A stretch of 38,265 nt of DNA from JAIBDK01 sp965261915 (lineage in GTDB: Bacteria; Pseudomonadota; Gammaproteobacteria; Arenicellales; Poriferihabitantaceae). Positions 6,550-15,450 of the stretch are shown in pieces (position 1 is the stretch's first letter; every line of letters starts with the position of its first letter). The notes beneath the pieces were generated by a model. That model was not told where the DNA came from, did not search any database, and saw only the letters and a program-made list of their open reading frames with translations. Location: NCBI GenBank assembly GCA_965261915.1, contig CBDHDW010000010.1, positions 1 through 38,265 of the forward strand, in the 5' to 3' direction. Made by a program: the position numbers and the translations under genes.

Positions 6550-7599
6550 TTAGTAAGCTAGGGTTTGGGTGATGGAAAATATGCTGCTCATCAAAAGGCC
6601 AATTGCGATGGCCGCCAATGACATGAGTAAAATATTCAAAAAAGCTGCGGTTCTTTTGGCTTGCACTTCGACAGTTTCCAGCCAGCGGTCCACGAATTTA
6701 GCCAGGCTTTCGAGCCAGTTTTCCTGGGTTGAGAAGGCCGCTAAAATTGTATTGAGATCACGCGCTGGAAACTCGTGCCCCGCTTTAATAGCAGCGTCAC
6801 CTAACGACATAGACCCAAGCAGTTTTCCAATGCCGGTAATGCGTGTGCGTATGTAGGGGCTAGCGTTTTGAGCCATTTTATAGAGGAAGCTGGAATTTAT
6901 TTGCTGGCCCATACGTCCGGCTTCAACAACCGCAAAGATAAAGCTTGCTCCCATGCGTAATTTGTAAAAATTAAACGGCGGGAGGCGATCAAGCTTTGTG
7001 CGCCCACGAGATGTATAGGAGGGTACCGCCCAGGACAGAATTGCCGCAATTGCCGCAAATATAATGGCAAGAACATAGCCGGTATTTGCAAACCAAATAG
7101 TGAATTGAGCAAATATTCTCGCTGTCGCTGGCCACTGCTCAATGGGCCTTAGTTCTGTGAACGACGGATAAAGCTGCGCACCGGAAATATAAAGAATGCC
7201 TGACAGAATACAAAAAAGAACAATGGGGCCGGTCACGGCACTGGTGATGGCGCGGGTAATCATTAAGTCGGCACGCGCAATACGCGCCATACCTTCAAAC
7301 AACCGGTGTGTATCGGCCTCACCGTAACCTGTCATCAGGAGTGTTTCTCCACCCGGGGCATAGAGTGCCGCTACGGTTGATAATTTATTGTGCGGGAGGG
7401 CGGCACGTAAATCCAGCAGGATATGATAAACATTTGATTTACCGCGTTGCTTATAAACATTGGCGGCCGTCATAAGGGCCTCTGAAAAAGGCATGCCAGA
7501 TTGCGTTAAATCTGCAAGCAATTGCCACGTTTCGACACGCACTGCTTTGGTAAACGCGAGGCGGCGCAGTTTAAATCCGAGTGTTTCAATGATCTTCAT
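6550..7599 (-). CDS. pilR: PilR, inner-membrane platform protein (T2SS F family)
   Basis: 349 aa polytopic platform protein that couples the PilQ ATPase to pilin assembly. Two T2SS-F-type cytoplasmic helical repeats are visible (WQLLADLTQSGMPFSEAL near 25-42, and MRMGASFIFAVVEAGRMGQQ near 214-235). Membrane segments lie at about 121-140, 174-193 and 318-342. Length and topology match type IVb PilR/TcpE. The start overlaps the end of pilQ by four bases (ATGA), indicating translational coupling, and pilS follows about 15 bp downstream. Confidence 0.9.
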   Translation of the reverse strand: MKIIETLGFKLRRLAFTKAVRVETWQLLADLTQSGMPFSEALMTAANVYKQRGKSNVYHILLDLRAALPHNKLSTVAALYAPGGETLLMTGYGEADTHRLFEGMARIARADLMITRAITSAVTGPIVLFCILSGILYISGAQLYPSFTELRPIEQWPATARIFAQFTIWFANTGYVLAIIFAAIAAILSWAVPSYTSRGRTKLDRLPPFNFYKLRMGASFIFAVVEAGRMGQQINSSFLYKMAQNASPYIRTRITGIGKLLGSMSLGDAAIKAGHEFPARDLNTILAAFSTQENWLESLAKFVDRWLETVEVQAKRTAAFLNILLMSLAAIAIGLLMSSIFSITQTLAY

Positions 7600-9254
7600 T
7601 GTTGAGCTTCCCTGTTGATGACGGGTTTCAAACCACGTTTTTGAGCATCACTTGCATCCACAACGCCTGAGGACAGAAGTTTTGCGAGCTTATAGCTTAT
7701 GGTTATCCCGCCTAATCCACCTTTGCTTTTAGGCTTTAGCCAATGCTTTCGCGCGCCTGCTTCATCTTGTTTTGAAACAAACTTGAAATAGTCATCATCG
7801 GGCACAATACATTCCGCAACAGCCGTGAGGCGCGAATAACCAGCCCAGGCTCTCTTCCCCAACTCTGTCGGGTAGTTTGAACACTGCGCGCAGCCTGACG
7901 TGTTGCGCTGATAGAGTGTGCTGGAGATGAACGGCTTTTCTTTGAAATCAAGTCGTTCATCTCTACCGTGCGCAAGGCCATACATCGTCATAATGTCCTG
8001 CGCGGCGGCTGGGTTCAGCGGGGTTTTACAATGCTCACACAAAAGCGGAATGAGGGTTTGTTTCATCAAGAGCGATATGTCGTCGCCGCCTGATAATTCA
8101 CTGGCAGACGCGCCCATTTCAATGAGGCGGAACAGTATCTTATTGGCAGATGTGACGTGAAGTGTCGTATAGCCCTTATGCCCGGAAGCCACAAATTGCA
8201 TGAATTCTTTAGCGGCGCCAACATCGCGGATTTCTGACATCACGCAAATATCAGGGTTGATACGCATAGCGTGCATTAAGGTCTTTCTATATTCAGCTTT
8301 GCGGTCTTCGCCATCCCCTGCGGATTTTACCGGTATCTGGGTAACGCCTTCGGCCTTCGAGACATATTCGACGGGATCTTCAACCGTGACGATTTCAATA
8401 CGTCCGGCGCATTCTGTGGAAATACGGTCAATGGTGCGAATAAGCGTTGTGGACTTTCCATCCCCTGTCGACCCGCCAATGATGACACAGCCCTGCCTTG
8501 AAGCACGTTCATTTTTGAGAACCGCCATAATCTCGTCATCAAACCCGAGATCGTCCAGGTTACCTGCAACCGGATCATCGTCAGAATAGAACAGACGAAA
8601 CACCATATGCTGTCCAATGTCAGACGTGCTTTCGTGGAAGCCTTTTTGACCACGTAGCTTGATGACATTGTCCGGGAGTGGAAACCCTGGCTTATGGTTG
8701 ATGGAAAACGACTGCATAAGCATTTTTTGCATTGAGGTGTGACCTGCACCGGTTTGTGCTGCGTCAAAGGCAAAGGTTAAGGCCTGGATGCCTTCTTCCG
8801 GTGTCCATGGATCGCCCAGGTTTTGCCATTCCCCTGCTATTTTAACGCGGATTGTTGTCTTTAAATCGTGTTGGGTGATTTTAAAATCACTGGCGCGTGC
8901 ACGCGCGACTTCTTCCACGAGCTTGATAAGCTTTTGTGATGCGGGTGTGGTCGCCTCGACAATAGACCGGGGCGTGTGTTCACTTCCCCCACTGCGCCCA
9001 TAGAGTCTGGCAATATCTTCGATTGCAGCGGTGCGCTTCACTGTAGCCTCTGGAATAAGGCCTTTGTTCAAAAGCGCATTGCGTTCAATAATATAGTCAT
9101 CATCGTGCATATAGCCAGTGGCGATAGTATATGTGCCGTTTTCATGCACGGCACAGAGTCTGCGAAACCGTTCTGAACCCACGTCTAAGATGCCGTTTTC
9201 CAGTACGTTTGCAGTCTGCCTGGACTTTACTTTGATGAACCGTTCAAACATCAT
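7596..9254 (-). CDS. pilQ: PilQ, pilus assembly ATPase (GspE/PilB superfamily)
   Basis: 552 aa cytoplasmic hexameric ATPase that powers pilus extension. The Walker A motif IGGSTGDGKSTT is near residues 257-268, the Walker B region VMSEIRDVGAA near 336, and the His box TTLHVTSA near 365. Two Cys pairs, CEHC (about 405) and CAQC (about 455), form the zinc-binding tetracysteine of extension-type ATPases. The N-terminal 100 residues are a less conserved docking domain. All key residues are present. The start overlaps pilP by four bases and the end overlaps pilR by four, so the three genes are tightly coupled. No separate retraction ATPase is visible in the window. Confidence 0.95.
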   Translation of the reverse strand: MMFERFIKVKSRQTANVLENGILDVGSERFRRLCAVHENGTYTIATGYMHDDDYIIERNALLNKGLIPEATVKRTAAIEDIARLYGRSGGSEHTPRSIVEATTPASQKLIKLVEEVARARASDFKITQHDLKTTIRVKIAGEWQNLGDPWTPEEGIQALTFAFDAAQTGAGHTSMQKMLMQSFSINHKPGFPLPDNVIKLRGQKGFHESTSDIGQHMVFRLFYSDDDPVAGNLDDLGFDDEIMAVLKNERASRQGCVIIGGSTGDGKSTTLIRTIDRISTECAGRIEIVTVEDPVEYVSKAEGVTQIPVKSAGDGEDRKAEYRKTLMHAMRINPDICVMSEIRDVGAAKEFMQFVASGHKGYTTLHVTSANKILFRLIEMGASASELSGGDDISLLMKQTLIPLLCEHCKTPLNPAAAQDIMTMYGLAHGRDERLDFKEKPFISSTLYQRNTSGCAQCSNYPTELGKRAWAGYSRLTAVAECIVPDDDYFKFVSKQDEAGARKHWLKPKSKGGLGGITISYKLAKLLSSGVVDASDAQKRGLKPVINREAQQ

Positions 9255-10138
9255 TCTAATGCGCGCCCGTCAAAGACTTTCGTTTCCGGGGCGGTTTTTA
9301 AGGGGTCAACGCCCTGTTCGGTTTGCTTGACTTCAATCTTGAAGAAGATGAATTCATCGTCTGCATACCCGCCTGCGTCGTTATTTTCCCAACCGTCGCT
9401 GACATGGGGCAGAACGTGATCGCCTAAAGTATCGCTGACCATAACTTCATCACCAATGCGGAGAACCTTGACGCCACACGGCAGCGTATCACCAACGGTT
9501 ACATGATAACTGTCGCCGGCGCGTTCATCGGCAATCATGGCCGTGTTCCGTTCCGCGTTTCCACCTGTGGCAATGACTGAATAACGGGGCGTGCAGCCAT
9601 TGGTGCCTGACAAAAAGCCTGTCGCTTGCTCTTGCGCCTCAACTGCTTCGGGTGTTGCTGAGCGGGCGGGGTTTGCTTCAGGCACTGTGGCCTGTGACGG
9701 CAAACTGGTGACTGCCCCTGATGAAGGGCCAGGATTAACTGTTTCCAAGGGTTCTGCGGCACCGTTTGGACTGTCTTGTGTTTGTGTATTCAAGTCTGCC
9801 AAATCCTGCAATTTGGCGATGATATTTTCAACGGCAGCAATATAGTCATTCACGATTGCATTACGTTCCGTGCAGACCAAAAGCATCTGTTTTTCGGCTT
9901 CGCTCATGTTATATAATTCGCGGTCCTCAATGAGGTTCCGGTACGCATTGCGAAACTGATCAACAGGACAGCTTCCGATCACCATTTCCGTTGTCACCCG
10001 CAAATTTTCTGCGGCATTAACGGCCGGATTTTCCGCTGAATATACACTCGATGGCAGGGATGCAATAAGCCCTAAAGCCAGCAAAGGCAGTCTGATGGAT
10101 TGCGCCTGACGTAAAGACTTTGAGGGCTTTAAAAACAT
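9251..10138 (-). CDS. pilP: PilP-like pilus biogenesis protein
   Basis: 295 aa from the ATG at 10138; the frame stays open to a TTG at 10213, but the later ATG starts directly before a signal-like sequence (SIRLPLLALGLIASLPSSVYSAENP). The mature part begins with a helical Cys-containing region (EMVIGSCPVDQFRNAYRNLIEDRELYN), then a Pro/Ser/Ala-rich linker (about 135-180), and a C-terminal small beta domain with GDSYHVTVGDTLPCGVKVLRIGDE, resembling the HR domain of PilP/GspC that links the inner-membrane complex to the secretin. It is longer than plasmid PilP proteins because of the linker. It lies directly upstream of pilQ with a four-base overlap. Assignment rests on position and the C-terminal domain. 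Confidence 0.7.
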   Translation of the reverse strand: MFLKPSKSLRQAQSIRLPLLALGLIASLPSSVYSAENPAVNAAENLRVTTEMVIGSCPVDQFRNAYRNLIEDRELYNMSEAEKQMLLVCTERNAIVNDYIAAVENIIAKLQDLADLNTQTQDSPNGAAEPLETVNPGPSSGAVTSLPSQATVPEANPARSATPEAVEAQEQATGFLSGTNGCTPRYSVIATGGNAERNTAMIADERAGDSYHVTVGDTLPCGVKVLRIGDEVMVSDTLGDHVLPHVSDGWENNDAGGYADDEFIFFKIEVKQTEQGVDPLKTAPETKVFDGRALE

Positions 10139-10222
10139 GGCGGGGCTTTCTTTAATTACGGGGCGTTGAGGATATGCTGGCCAAAAGAGCCGCCTTGCGG
10201 GTGGTGCCCGCAAGGCGCGCTG

Positions 10223-10867
10223 TTAATAGCGGATGACTGGATCTTCCGTGACAAGATCAGGCCGTTTGATGCGCTCGCCCGGGTCTTGCTTTAGCAGCTC
10301 GAAGTAATTGTCAGACGTTTGCTTATGGTTGATTTCCGCTCCAAGGCTTTTCGCAGATGGAAACTTGGGGCACAGCTTATAGACAACCGCTGGGATGCGT
10401 TTTTGGAGATGGCCAATTGTATGTGATTTCCAATCTTTTGAACGCTTATAATAAGAATAACCTTTAAGCTCCCCGTGTGCGGGATCATAACGGTAAGTAC
10501 CATACCCATCGTATCCCTCTGGGAGCTTTAACTTCATCACGGGATGTTTGGTGCGATGTGGTCTTGATTTTACCATCGCTGGCCAAGTCTTTGTTTTTTT
10601 AATTTTATGGGTTTTGTAATTATGATCATAAAAACATTTATAAAGCTTCCCTGTATCGTCATACCAACGAAAGGCTACAGTGTCCTTTTGGCTGTGATTT
10701 GACGGCAAATAATCCAGGCGCATCACGAGGCCAACGTTTTTAAACAATGCGGACATTTGTGTGGTTGTCATATTGGAATAGATGATCGGAGCTTCTTCGC
10801 GCGCCACGGCAGGTGCTGTGACGGCTAAAGCCAGCGACAGAGTCAGTAATGTGTTTTTAATGGGCAT
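10223..10867 (-). CDS. Exported protein of unknown function in the pilus operon
   Basis: 214 aa. A clear signal peptide (MPIKNTLLTLSLALAVTAPAVA-REE) is followed by a soluble, strongly basic domain rich in Tyr, Lys and His (KCFYDHNYKTHKIKKTKTW; YGTYRYDPAHGELKGYSYYKR). Only two or three cysteines are present. The ATG at 10867 has AAAAGGAT eight bases upstream. It lies between the second exported unknown (10911-12557) and pilP, all in one direction, so it is almost certainly part of the pilus operon. It has no counterpart that I recognise in R64-type pil operons, where pilP follows pilO directly. A periplasmic or surface accessory role is inference. Confidence 0.65.
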   Translation of the reverse strand: MPIKNTLLTLSLALAVTAPAVAREEAPIIYSNMTTTQMSALFKNVGLVMRLDYLPSNHSQKDTVAFRWYDDTGKLYKCFYDHNYKTHKIKKTKTWPAMVKSRPHRTKHPVMKLKLPEGYDGYGTYRYDPAHGELKGYSYYKRSKDWKSHTIGHLQKRIPAVVYKLCPKFPSAKSLGAEINHKQTSDNYFELLKQDPGERIKRPDLVTEDPVIRY

Positions 10868-10910
10868 TGTTTTATCCTTTTCGTATGATTTTTCATATTA
10901 TCCTCTTCCA

Positions 10911-12557
10911 CTAACCACCACCATTGCTACCACCACGATTGCTACCACCCCCCTCACCGCTACCCGCGCCATTACCATCCCCGCCGAACTCAAGATCGCG
11001 ACCATTTTCGGTGACGCGGCGGGTGACCGCAGAATCCCGGCCCCAGCCGTCGAGGGTGAAGTAAGTACAGAGACCCTCATGGCAGGATTTGTATAGATTT
11101 GGCTTCTTCCGCGGCGGTGCGGGTCTGCGGCAGGTGTTTGATTTCAGCGTCCACTCACCACGGCGTATAAATTGATGAGAACTCGCGTAGGTTCTTTCAT
11201 AACCGTAGGTGGCAAAATCTTGTTTGTAGTATTTCTCAAGGCTCTCATAGTTCATCGAGCCTATGTCACCTGCTTTTGTGCAAGCTGCGGTCTTTGTTTT
11301 TACAACTTCGTGATGGCGCAAGAGCCGACTACAGGTATCTTCTTTAACTTGCCAATCCGTATAGGATGTTACATCAATGGGGGCACGGTCCCAGTCGTAT
11401 GACTGCGTCAACACTTTCTTGAAACGCTGCTCGATGTATGTGCCATCTGTATACTTGATTACGCTTCTGTAAGCTGGCACCGGGTAAACATCCTGGCAGG
11501 CCAATTGTCTGGTTTCTTCGGTTTTGGTGAAGTCTGTATCAACATTGAACTGAACGGGCGCACTATCACAAAAATCAAAGTACAATTCACCGCGTGGATT
11601 TGATGTTAAAGACCCGTTTTTATCAACAATCACGGTGATAACCTTATACGGGTCATCCGGGTTTTTTATTTCTTTCGTGCGATACCGGTAAGTCGCCGCT
11701 GCAGGGTGCACTTTACCGGCAACTGTTTTTTGACACGTTTGATCAGGCGCATAAAACCAGGCATCTCTTGGCTCCCGACAATGCGTGCGCCCTGGCACGG
11801 CCGTCCACGCGCTATGCGTTATTTCACCAACAAGTTTATTGATCCGACTAACGGGCTTGAATGTCGTGCGCTCTTGACGAATACCAACGCCAAGCTTCGG
11901 GCTCTCACAGGGTATTGTGCGAAACCGTTTAAACTCCAGAGTTTGGAAATACAGGCCCTTTGCAATAGCATTGCCCATCATCGCCACCCCGCCGCGCGGT
12001 AAGGGGGTGGCGTAGTCAGTATCTATACAGGCCGGTATTGGAATTTCCTTGCCTAATTGTGTGGTTAAGGAATTTTCATTAATGAGACCAAGAAGCCTTG
12101 GCGCACCTGAAACGTTCACCCTGCCATCGCGCATGTAGCGCACGCGTTGAGCGGCACGGATTTGGGCAGGCTTGATGTTCGACTTGAAGTTATTCGTCGC
12201 ATAATAAACCACCAGAAAGTCGTCACATAGACGCGCACGCACTCCCCAGTCGGTTACTTTGCGGCCATCAAGACGCGGAAAAAACCCTTCCGGAATTACA
12301 TCGCTTGTCTCTAGCGTATCCAAGGCATCCTGGCCGCCAGAGCTAGCGTCCCAAACCTGCATCTTGTAGAGCATATCCGAATAGGTGAACGTCAGAAGGT
12401 CGGCGTAGTTGGCCGTTATACCGAAACGCACATGCGCGGCTTCATCCTCTTGAGCCACAACAACAGAGTGCAGTGACAACAAGCACAGCGCAGAGGCTGT
12501 AGACGCTTTTAGAATACGGGCGGCACGCTTTAAAATATGATCGACAAGTTTAAACAT
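10911..12557 (-). CDS. Large exported Cys-containing protein with Gly-rich tail, unknown function
   Basis: 548 aa. The signal peptide covers roughly residues 1-36 (basic start, then ASALCLLSLHSVVVAQ). The mature protein has many spaced cysteines (for example RLCDD, IPACIDT, IPCES, GRTHCREP, QTCQKT, LACQDV, DTCSRLL, TAACTKAG, NTCRRP, KSCHEGLC), consistent with several disulphides outside the cytoplasm. It ends in a Gly/Ser/Asn-rich tail (about the last 25 residues, stop TAG at 10911). The start overlaps the pilO stop by one base (TAATG). It could be a cell-surface or tip component, or a large periplasmic assembly factor. I do not recognise the family. It is the largest unexplained gene in the operon. 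Confidence 0.7.
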   Translation of the reverse strand: MFKLVDHILKRAARILKASTASALCLLSLHSVVVAQEDEAAHVRFGITANYADLLTFTYSDMLYKMQVWDASSGGQDALDTLETSDVIPEGFFPRLDGRKVTDWGVRARLCDDFLVVYYATNNFKSNIKPAQIRAAQRVRYMRDGRVNVSGAPRLLGLINENSLTTQLGKEIPIPACIDTDYATPLPRGGVAMMGNAIAKGLYFQTLEFKRFRTIPCESPKLGVGIRQERTTFKPVSRINKLVGEITHSAWTAVPGRTHCREPRDAWFYAPDQTCQKTVAGKVHPAAATYRYRTKEIKNPDDPYKVITVIVDKNGSLTSNPRGELYFDFCDSAPVQFNVDTDFTKTEETRQLACQDVYPVPAYRSVIKYTDGTYIEQRFKKVLTQSYDWDRAPIDVTSYTDWQVKEDTCSRLLRHHEVVKTKTAACTKAGDIGSMNYESLEKYYKQDFATYGYERTYASSHQFIRRGEWTLKSNTCRRPAPPRKKPNLYKSCHEGLCTYFTLDGWGRDSAVTRRVTENGRDLEFGGDGNGAGSGEGGGSNRGGSNGGG

Positions 12558-13786
12558 TAAGCTGGTGTTTCCTCTTCTGAATGCGGCGCAACCCGGTGGA
12601 TGATTTCAAGCTCTTTGAACGTGAGTTTGATGTGACGCTTTACGCGGCTCAAACTTTTGATACTCGCGGTTTTAAGACTGGAGACACGGCGTAAGACTTC
12701 GCCTAATGCGGCAGACGTGGTCACTGTAACGGTCGAAACACCATTAATGTCGCCTTGACGGATACCATCCTCAATGCCCAAAAACGTGTTTTCAATCCTG
12801 TATTTTATTGAAGGCGCAGCTTCGCTGGATGTTTGATCTTTAACCTGCGTATAAGGCTTTAAGCCTACGTCAAACGGTATAAAGACCAAAAGCGTTTTGT
12901 CAGAAACCTGCGTTTTGTGCGGCCAATCCGCATAGACCAGCTCTGCGGCACGCGCAGATAAAATCTCGTTATGCTTTGGATTCAGGGTGAACACCTTAAA
13001 CGCCGCCGCCGGTTCTTTTAGAATGCCGCGCAATTGTGGGTCGTCCATGAGCTGTGTGGCGCATCCTTCATTAACCAAACTCCAGCCTGGTACCGTTGGC
13101 CAGCTTTGAGAGAACGCCGCTTCACACCCTTTGGCAAAGGCTTCTACGTCTTCAACATATGGATATATTACAGTTTGGAGCTTTGCGGCCGCCGGTACAT
13201 AGCTGTACCATTTCCACCCGAATTGACCGCTCGCGGATAATGCAACCACGACTGCAAGGCCCCCTAAAATGCGCTTTGTCGTTTTTGAGAATAGCGGCTT
13301 GCGCGGCTTAAACCCTGCGAACTCTCTTGGATCCAGCTTTGGATCTCGCAAAACGGCTATTGGGGTAAACGTATTAATGTCGTTGGTTAAGCCATCGGAA
13401 TATAGAATACGTTTGTGACTGCTCTTTGGCAGTTCAGCAATGTATTGTAGAAGGTCGGACCTGGTTTCAAAAAGATGCTCAGGCTCTAACGCAGGCCGTC
13501 CTTTCTCAAGTGTTGCAGTCAGCCAGATTGCGTTACTTTTGTCCTCAAAAGCAATCAAAACACTGCCATCTTGTTCTTCCTGATCAAGTTCAGACACAAC
13601 AAGAGCCAGTAGCGGCGGGAGCCCGACAAATCCATCCCTGCCTTTTATTGATGCAGTGCGGTTACCCCAAGTCAGTTCGAGTTGTGATTTACCCGTCAGG
13701 TGCGAAGCAATATTATCAGATTTAAGCTCCCACTGTAGATTGCACAGACATGGAATTCCGCCGTAGCTTGTTAATCTTGCGTCCAT
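12557..13786 (-). CDS. pilO: PilO-like inner-membrane pilus assembly protein
   Basis: 409 aa, bitopic. Residues 1-165 would be cytoplasmic, with a single membrane segment near 172-190 (RILGGLAVVVALSASGQFGW), and the rest periplasmic with two cysteines (KGCEAAF, NEGCATQ). This is the layout of IncI-type PilO, which forms the inner-membrane alignment complex with PilN, PilP and the ATPase. Size and position (directly after the secretin) agree. The ATG overlaps the pilN stop by one base (TAATG), and the following gene starts the same way, pointing to a tightly coupled operon. Confidence 0.75.
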   Translation of the reverse strand: MDARLTSYGGIPCLCNLQWELKSDNIASHLTGKSQLELTWGNRTASIKGRDGFVGLPPLLALVVSELDQEEQDGSVLIAFEDKSNAIWLTATLEKGRPALEPEHLFETRSDLLQYIAELPKSSHKRILYSDGLTNDINTFTPIAVLRDPKLDPREFAGFKPRKPLFSKTTKRILGGLAVVVALSASGQFGWKWYSYVPAAAKLQTVIYPYVEDVEAFAKGCEAAFSQSWPTVPGWSLVNEGCATQLMDDPQLRGILKEPAAAFKVFTLNPKHNEILSARAAELVYADWPHKTQVSDKTLLVFIPFDVGLKPYTQVKDQTSSEAAPSIKYRIENTFLGIEDGIRQGDINGVSTVTVTTSAALGEVLRRVSSLKTASIKSLSRVKRHIKLTFKELEIIHRVAPHSEEETPA

Positions 13787-15450
13787 TACTTGCCCCCCCG
13801 GCTATGGGCAATGAGGGAGGGGCGCACAAAAACAATCATGCGGATTTTCTGAACCCGTGATTTATTGCTGCCCCCAAGGCCTATAAATTTTGCAATACCC
13901 GTGCCAGCTTGCGTGCGTCTTGCAACCTCTTGTTCATAGCCCGAGAGAATTAAGGTTTCTCCCGGGGCTAACACGCTGTCGTTTTGAATGGCGCGTTGAT
14001 CAATCACAGGAAGCTGAACCGTGCTTCCCCCTGATGTAAAGCTGTCCAGGCTGGTCAAATCATTTTGCAAAATGGTCAGTGAAAGCTGAATTTGGTTGTT
14101 ATCAATAAGGCGCGGCAGGGCGTGTATGGAAACACCTGTGTCAACGGTGGCGGTTTGCACTTCCGTTGTATTGCCACTGTCACTTGTTGTTGTTTTAGTG
14201 CGCGCCACATAGTTTGTAGAGCGGGTTAAAACAATTGGAGACACAACACCGCTTTGGGCTATCGTGCTGCCTAAGCGGTAATCCACCACAGCCCCATTGG
14301 TTGCCAGGGCTTTGAAGTTCACCGCAGAATTGCCGCGTGAGAGTGTTATAACACCATTGCCAGTCACCGCACCTGCCGCACCAAGTAACCCTGCCGTATT
14401 GCCGCCGTCTGTTTTTGCCAGATTAAGGCCAACGCCAAAGTCATCGGATTTATCGGCATCCACAAAATAGATAGCCACTTCCAAGCCAATGCGTGTGGCA
14501 TAGGTGATCTGGTAATCTTTAATCACACGCTGCGCCGCCTTTTGGACAGACGGTGGGCCAAAGATGGTTACGCGACCTGCGTTCCTGCTTAAGGTCATAG
14601 ACGCTGGTGACGGAACCACTGGTTTTAGAGCAGCCTCAAGTTCTGCCCATGGGTCTTGTGATGTCTTCTTGGTTAAAGACACGGAACGTGTTGCGCCTGA
14701 TGTACCGCTGACACCTGCAACAGATGTGCTGAACTCTGTAGAATTGGCAGGAATGGGCAGCTTGTAGGTTTCTGTAACCATACGGTTGAAGGTGATGGCT
14801 GTGCCATCATACTTCCAGCCGATGTCCATACGGGCAGAGACAATATCCAGGAACTTTGAAAGTGCGCCTTCATGGGTTATTTTGAGTGCCCCGCCAATAG
14901 GAAAACCCATCAAGTCGCCAGTGGGCGTTAAAGTGCGCTTGCGAATATTCACAGGAATACCTGTTTCGCTTGCAATGTATTTTGCGATAGCATCAATGTC
15001 TGTTGGTTTTTTAAGATCGGCCTTAAAGCCGCGCGCGCCTTCCAGTTTTTTTGGTAAGGGCTTACCGCTGCGTGTTCCGTGATCAACCTTTACGGCTTCA
15101 CCATAATAAGGCTGTGCTTCGAACAGGACTTCGCCGCGCTGTGCTGCACGTAGCTGGCGTTGTTGCTCTGCTGTCAGATTGCTGATTTTAGCAACTGCAT
15201 TGTTTGCGTCTTTGGTTGTTTGGCAAGCCACAAGAACACCACATAGAGCCGTAGCAACCATAAGGCGGGCAAAGCGCCCCAAATTAGAGCTGAACGACTT
15301 TTCTTTGATATCATATCTCATGTGCTTCGCTGGACTGACAGCGCATTTCATGCGCGAGAAGTTCAGAGACCGCATATGCGTAGCTTGTGCATTCTGGAAA
15401 AGCACATGACCAAAATTAAGTCGTTCAGCTCTATAATATGGCTTGTTCAC
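13786..15450 (-). CDS. pilN: PilN, outer-membrane secretin lipoprotein (N-terminus altered by an in-frame MITE)
   Basis: Secretin forming the outer-membrane channel for the pilus; 554 aa from the GTG at 15450, whose GTGA overlaps the pilL stop. The lipobox is LVAC with the modified Cys at residue 76. The C-terminal secretin domain is recognisable (VDTGVSIHALPRLIDNNQIQLSLTI... and LAPGETLILSGYEQE). Residues 7 to about 55 are encoded by a 147-bp MITE-like insertion (15285-15433). Removing it with one TA restores MNKPYYNLGRFARLMVATAL followed by the lipobox, an ordinary lipoprotein signal peptide, without changing frame. An ATG inside the MITE (15321) offers an alternative start with a shorter signal peptide. 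Which start is used is unknown. Confidence 0.85.
   Translation of the reverse strand: MNKPYYRAERLNFGHVLFQNAQATHMRSLNFSRMKCAVSPAKHMRYDIKEKSFSSNLGRFARLMVATALCGVLVACQTTKDANNAVAKISNLTAEQQRQLRAAQRGEVLFEAQPYYGEAVKVDHGTRSGKPLPKKLEGARGFKADLKKPTDIDAIAKYIASETGIPVNIRKRTLTPTGDLMGFPIGGALKITHEGALSKFLDIVSARMDIGWKYDGTAITFNRMVTETYKLPIPANSTEFSTSVAGVSGTSGATRSVSLTKKTSQDPWAELEAALKPVVPSPASMTLSRNAGRVTIFGPPSVQKAAQRVIKDYQITYATRIGLEVAIYFVDADKSDDFGVGLNLAKTDGGNTAGLLGAAGAVTGNGVITLSRGNSAVNFKALATNGAVVDYRLGSTIAQSGVVSPIVLTRSTNYVARTKTTTSDSGNTTEVQTATVDTGVSIHALPRLIDNNQIQLSLTILQNDLTSLDSFTSGGSTVQLPVIDQRAIQNDSVLAPGETLILSGYEQEVARRTQAGTGIAKFIGLGGSNKSRVQKIRMIVFVRPSLIAHSRGGK
15285..15433. mobile_element. MITE-like element with TA duplication, inserted in frame in pilN
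   Basis: Terminal inverted repeats TAGAGCTGAACGACTT (15285-15300) and AAGTCGTTCAGCTCTA (15418-15433) are exact, and subterminal CATGTGCTT/AAGCACATG also pair. Both ends are flanked by TA. The core 15287-15431 is 145 bp, so core plus one TA is 147 bp, or 49 codons. In the middle sits a hairpin module (GCGCAT-TTC-ATGCGC, 15342-15356 approximately). The 30 bases at 15398-15427 recur exactly at 25910-25939. Confidence 0.85.

Noticed and set aside
5575..9330. Many plus-strand frames opposite the pilus genes
   Set aside because: They are shadows of the minus-strand genes, without ribosome sites or recognisable sequence.
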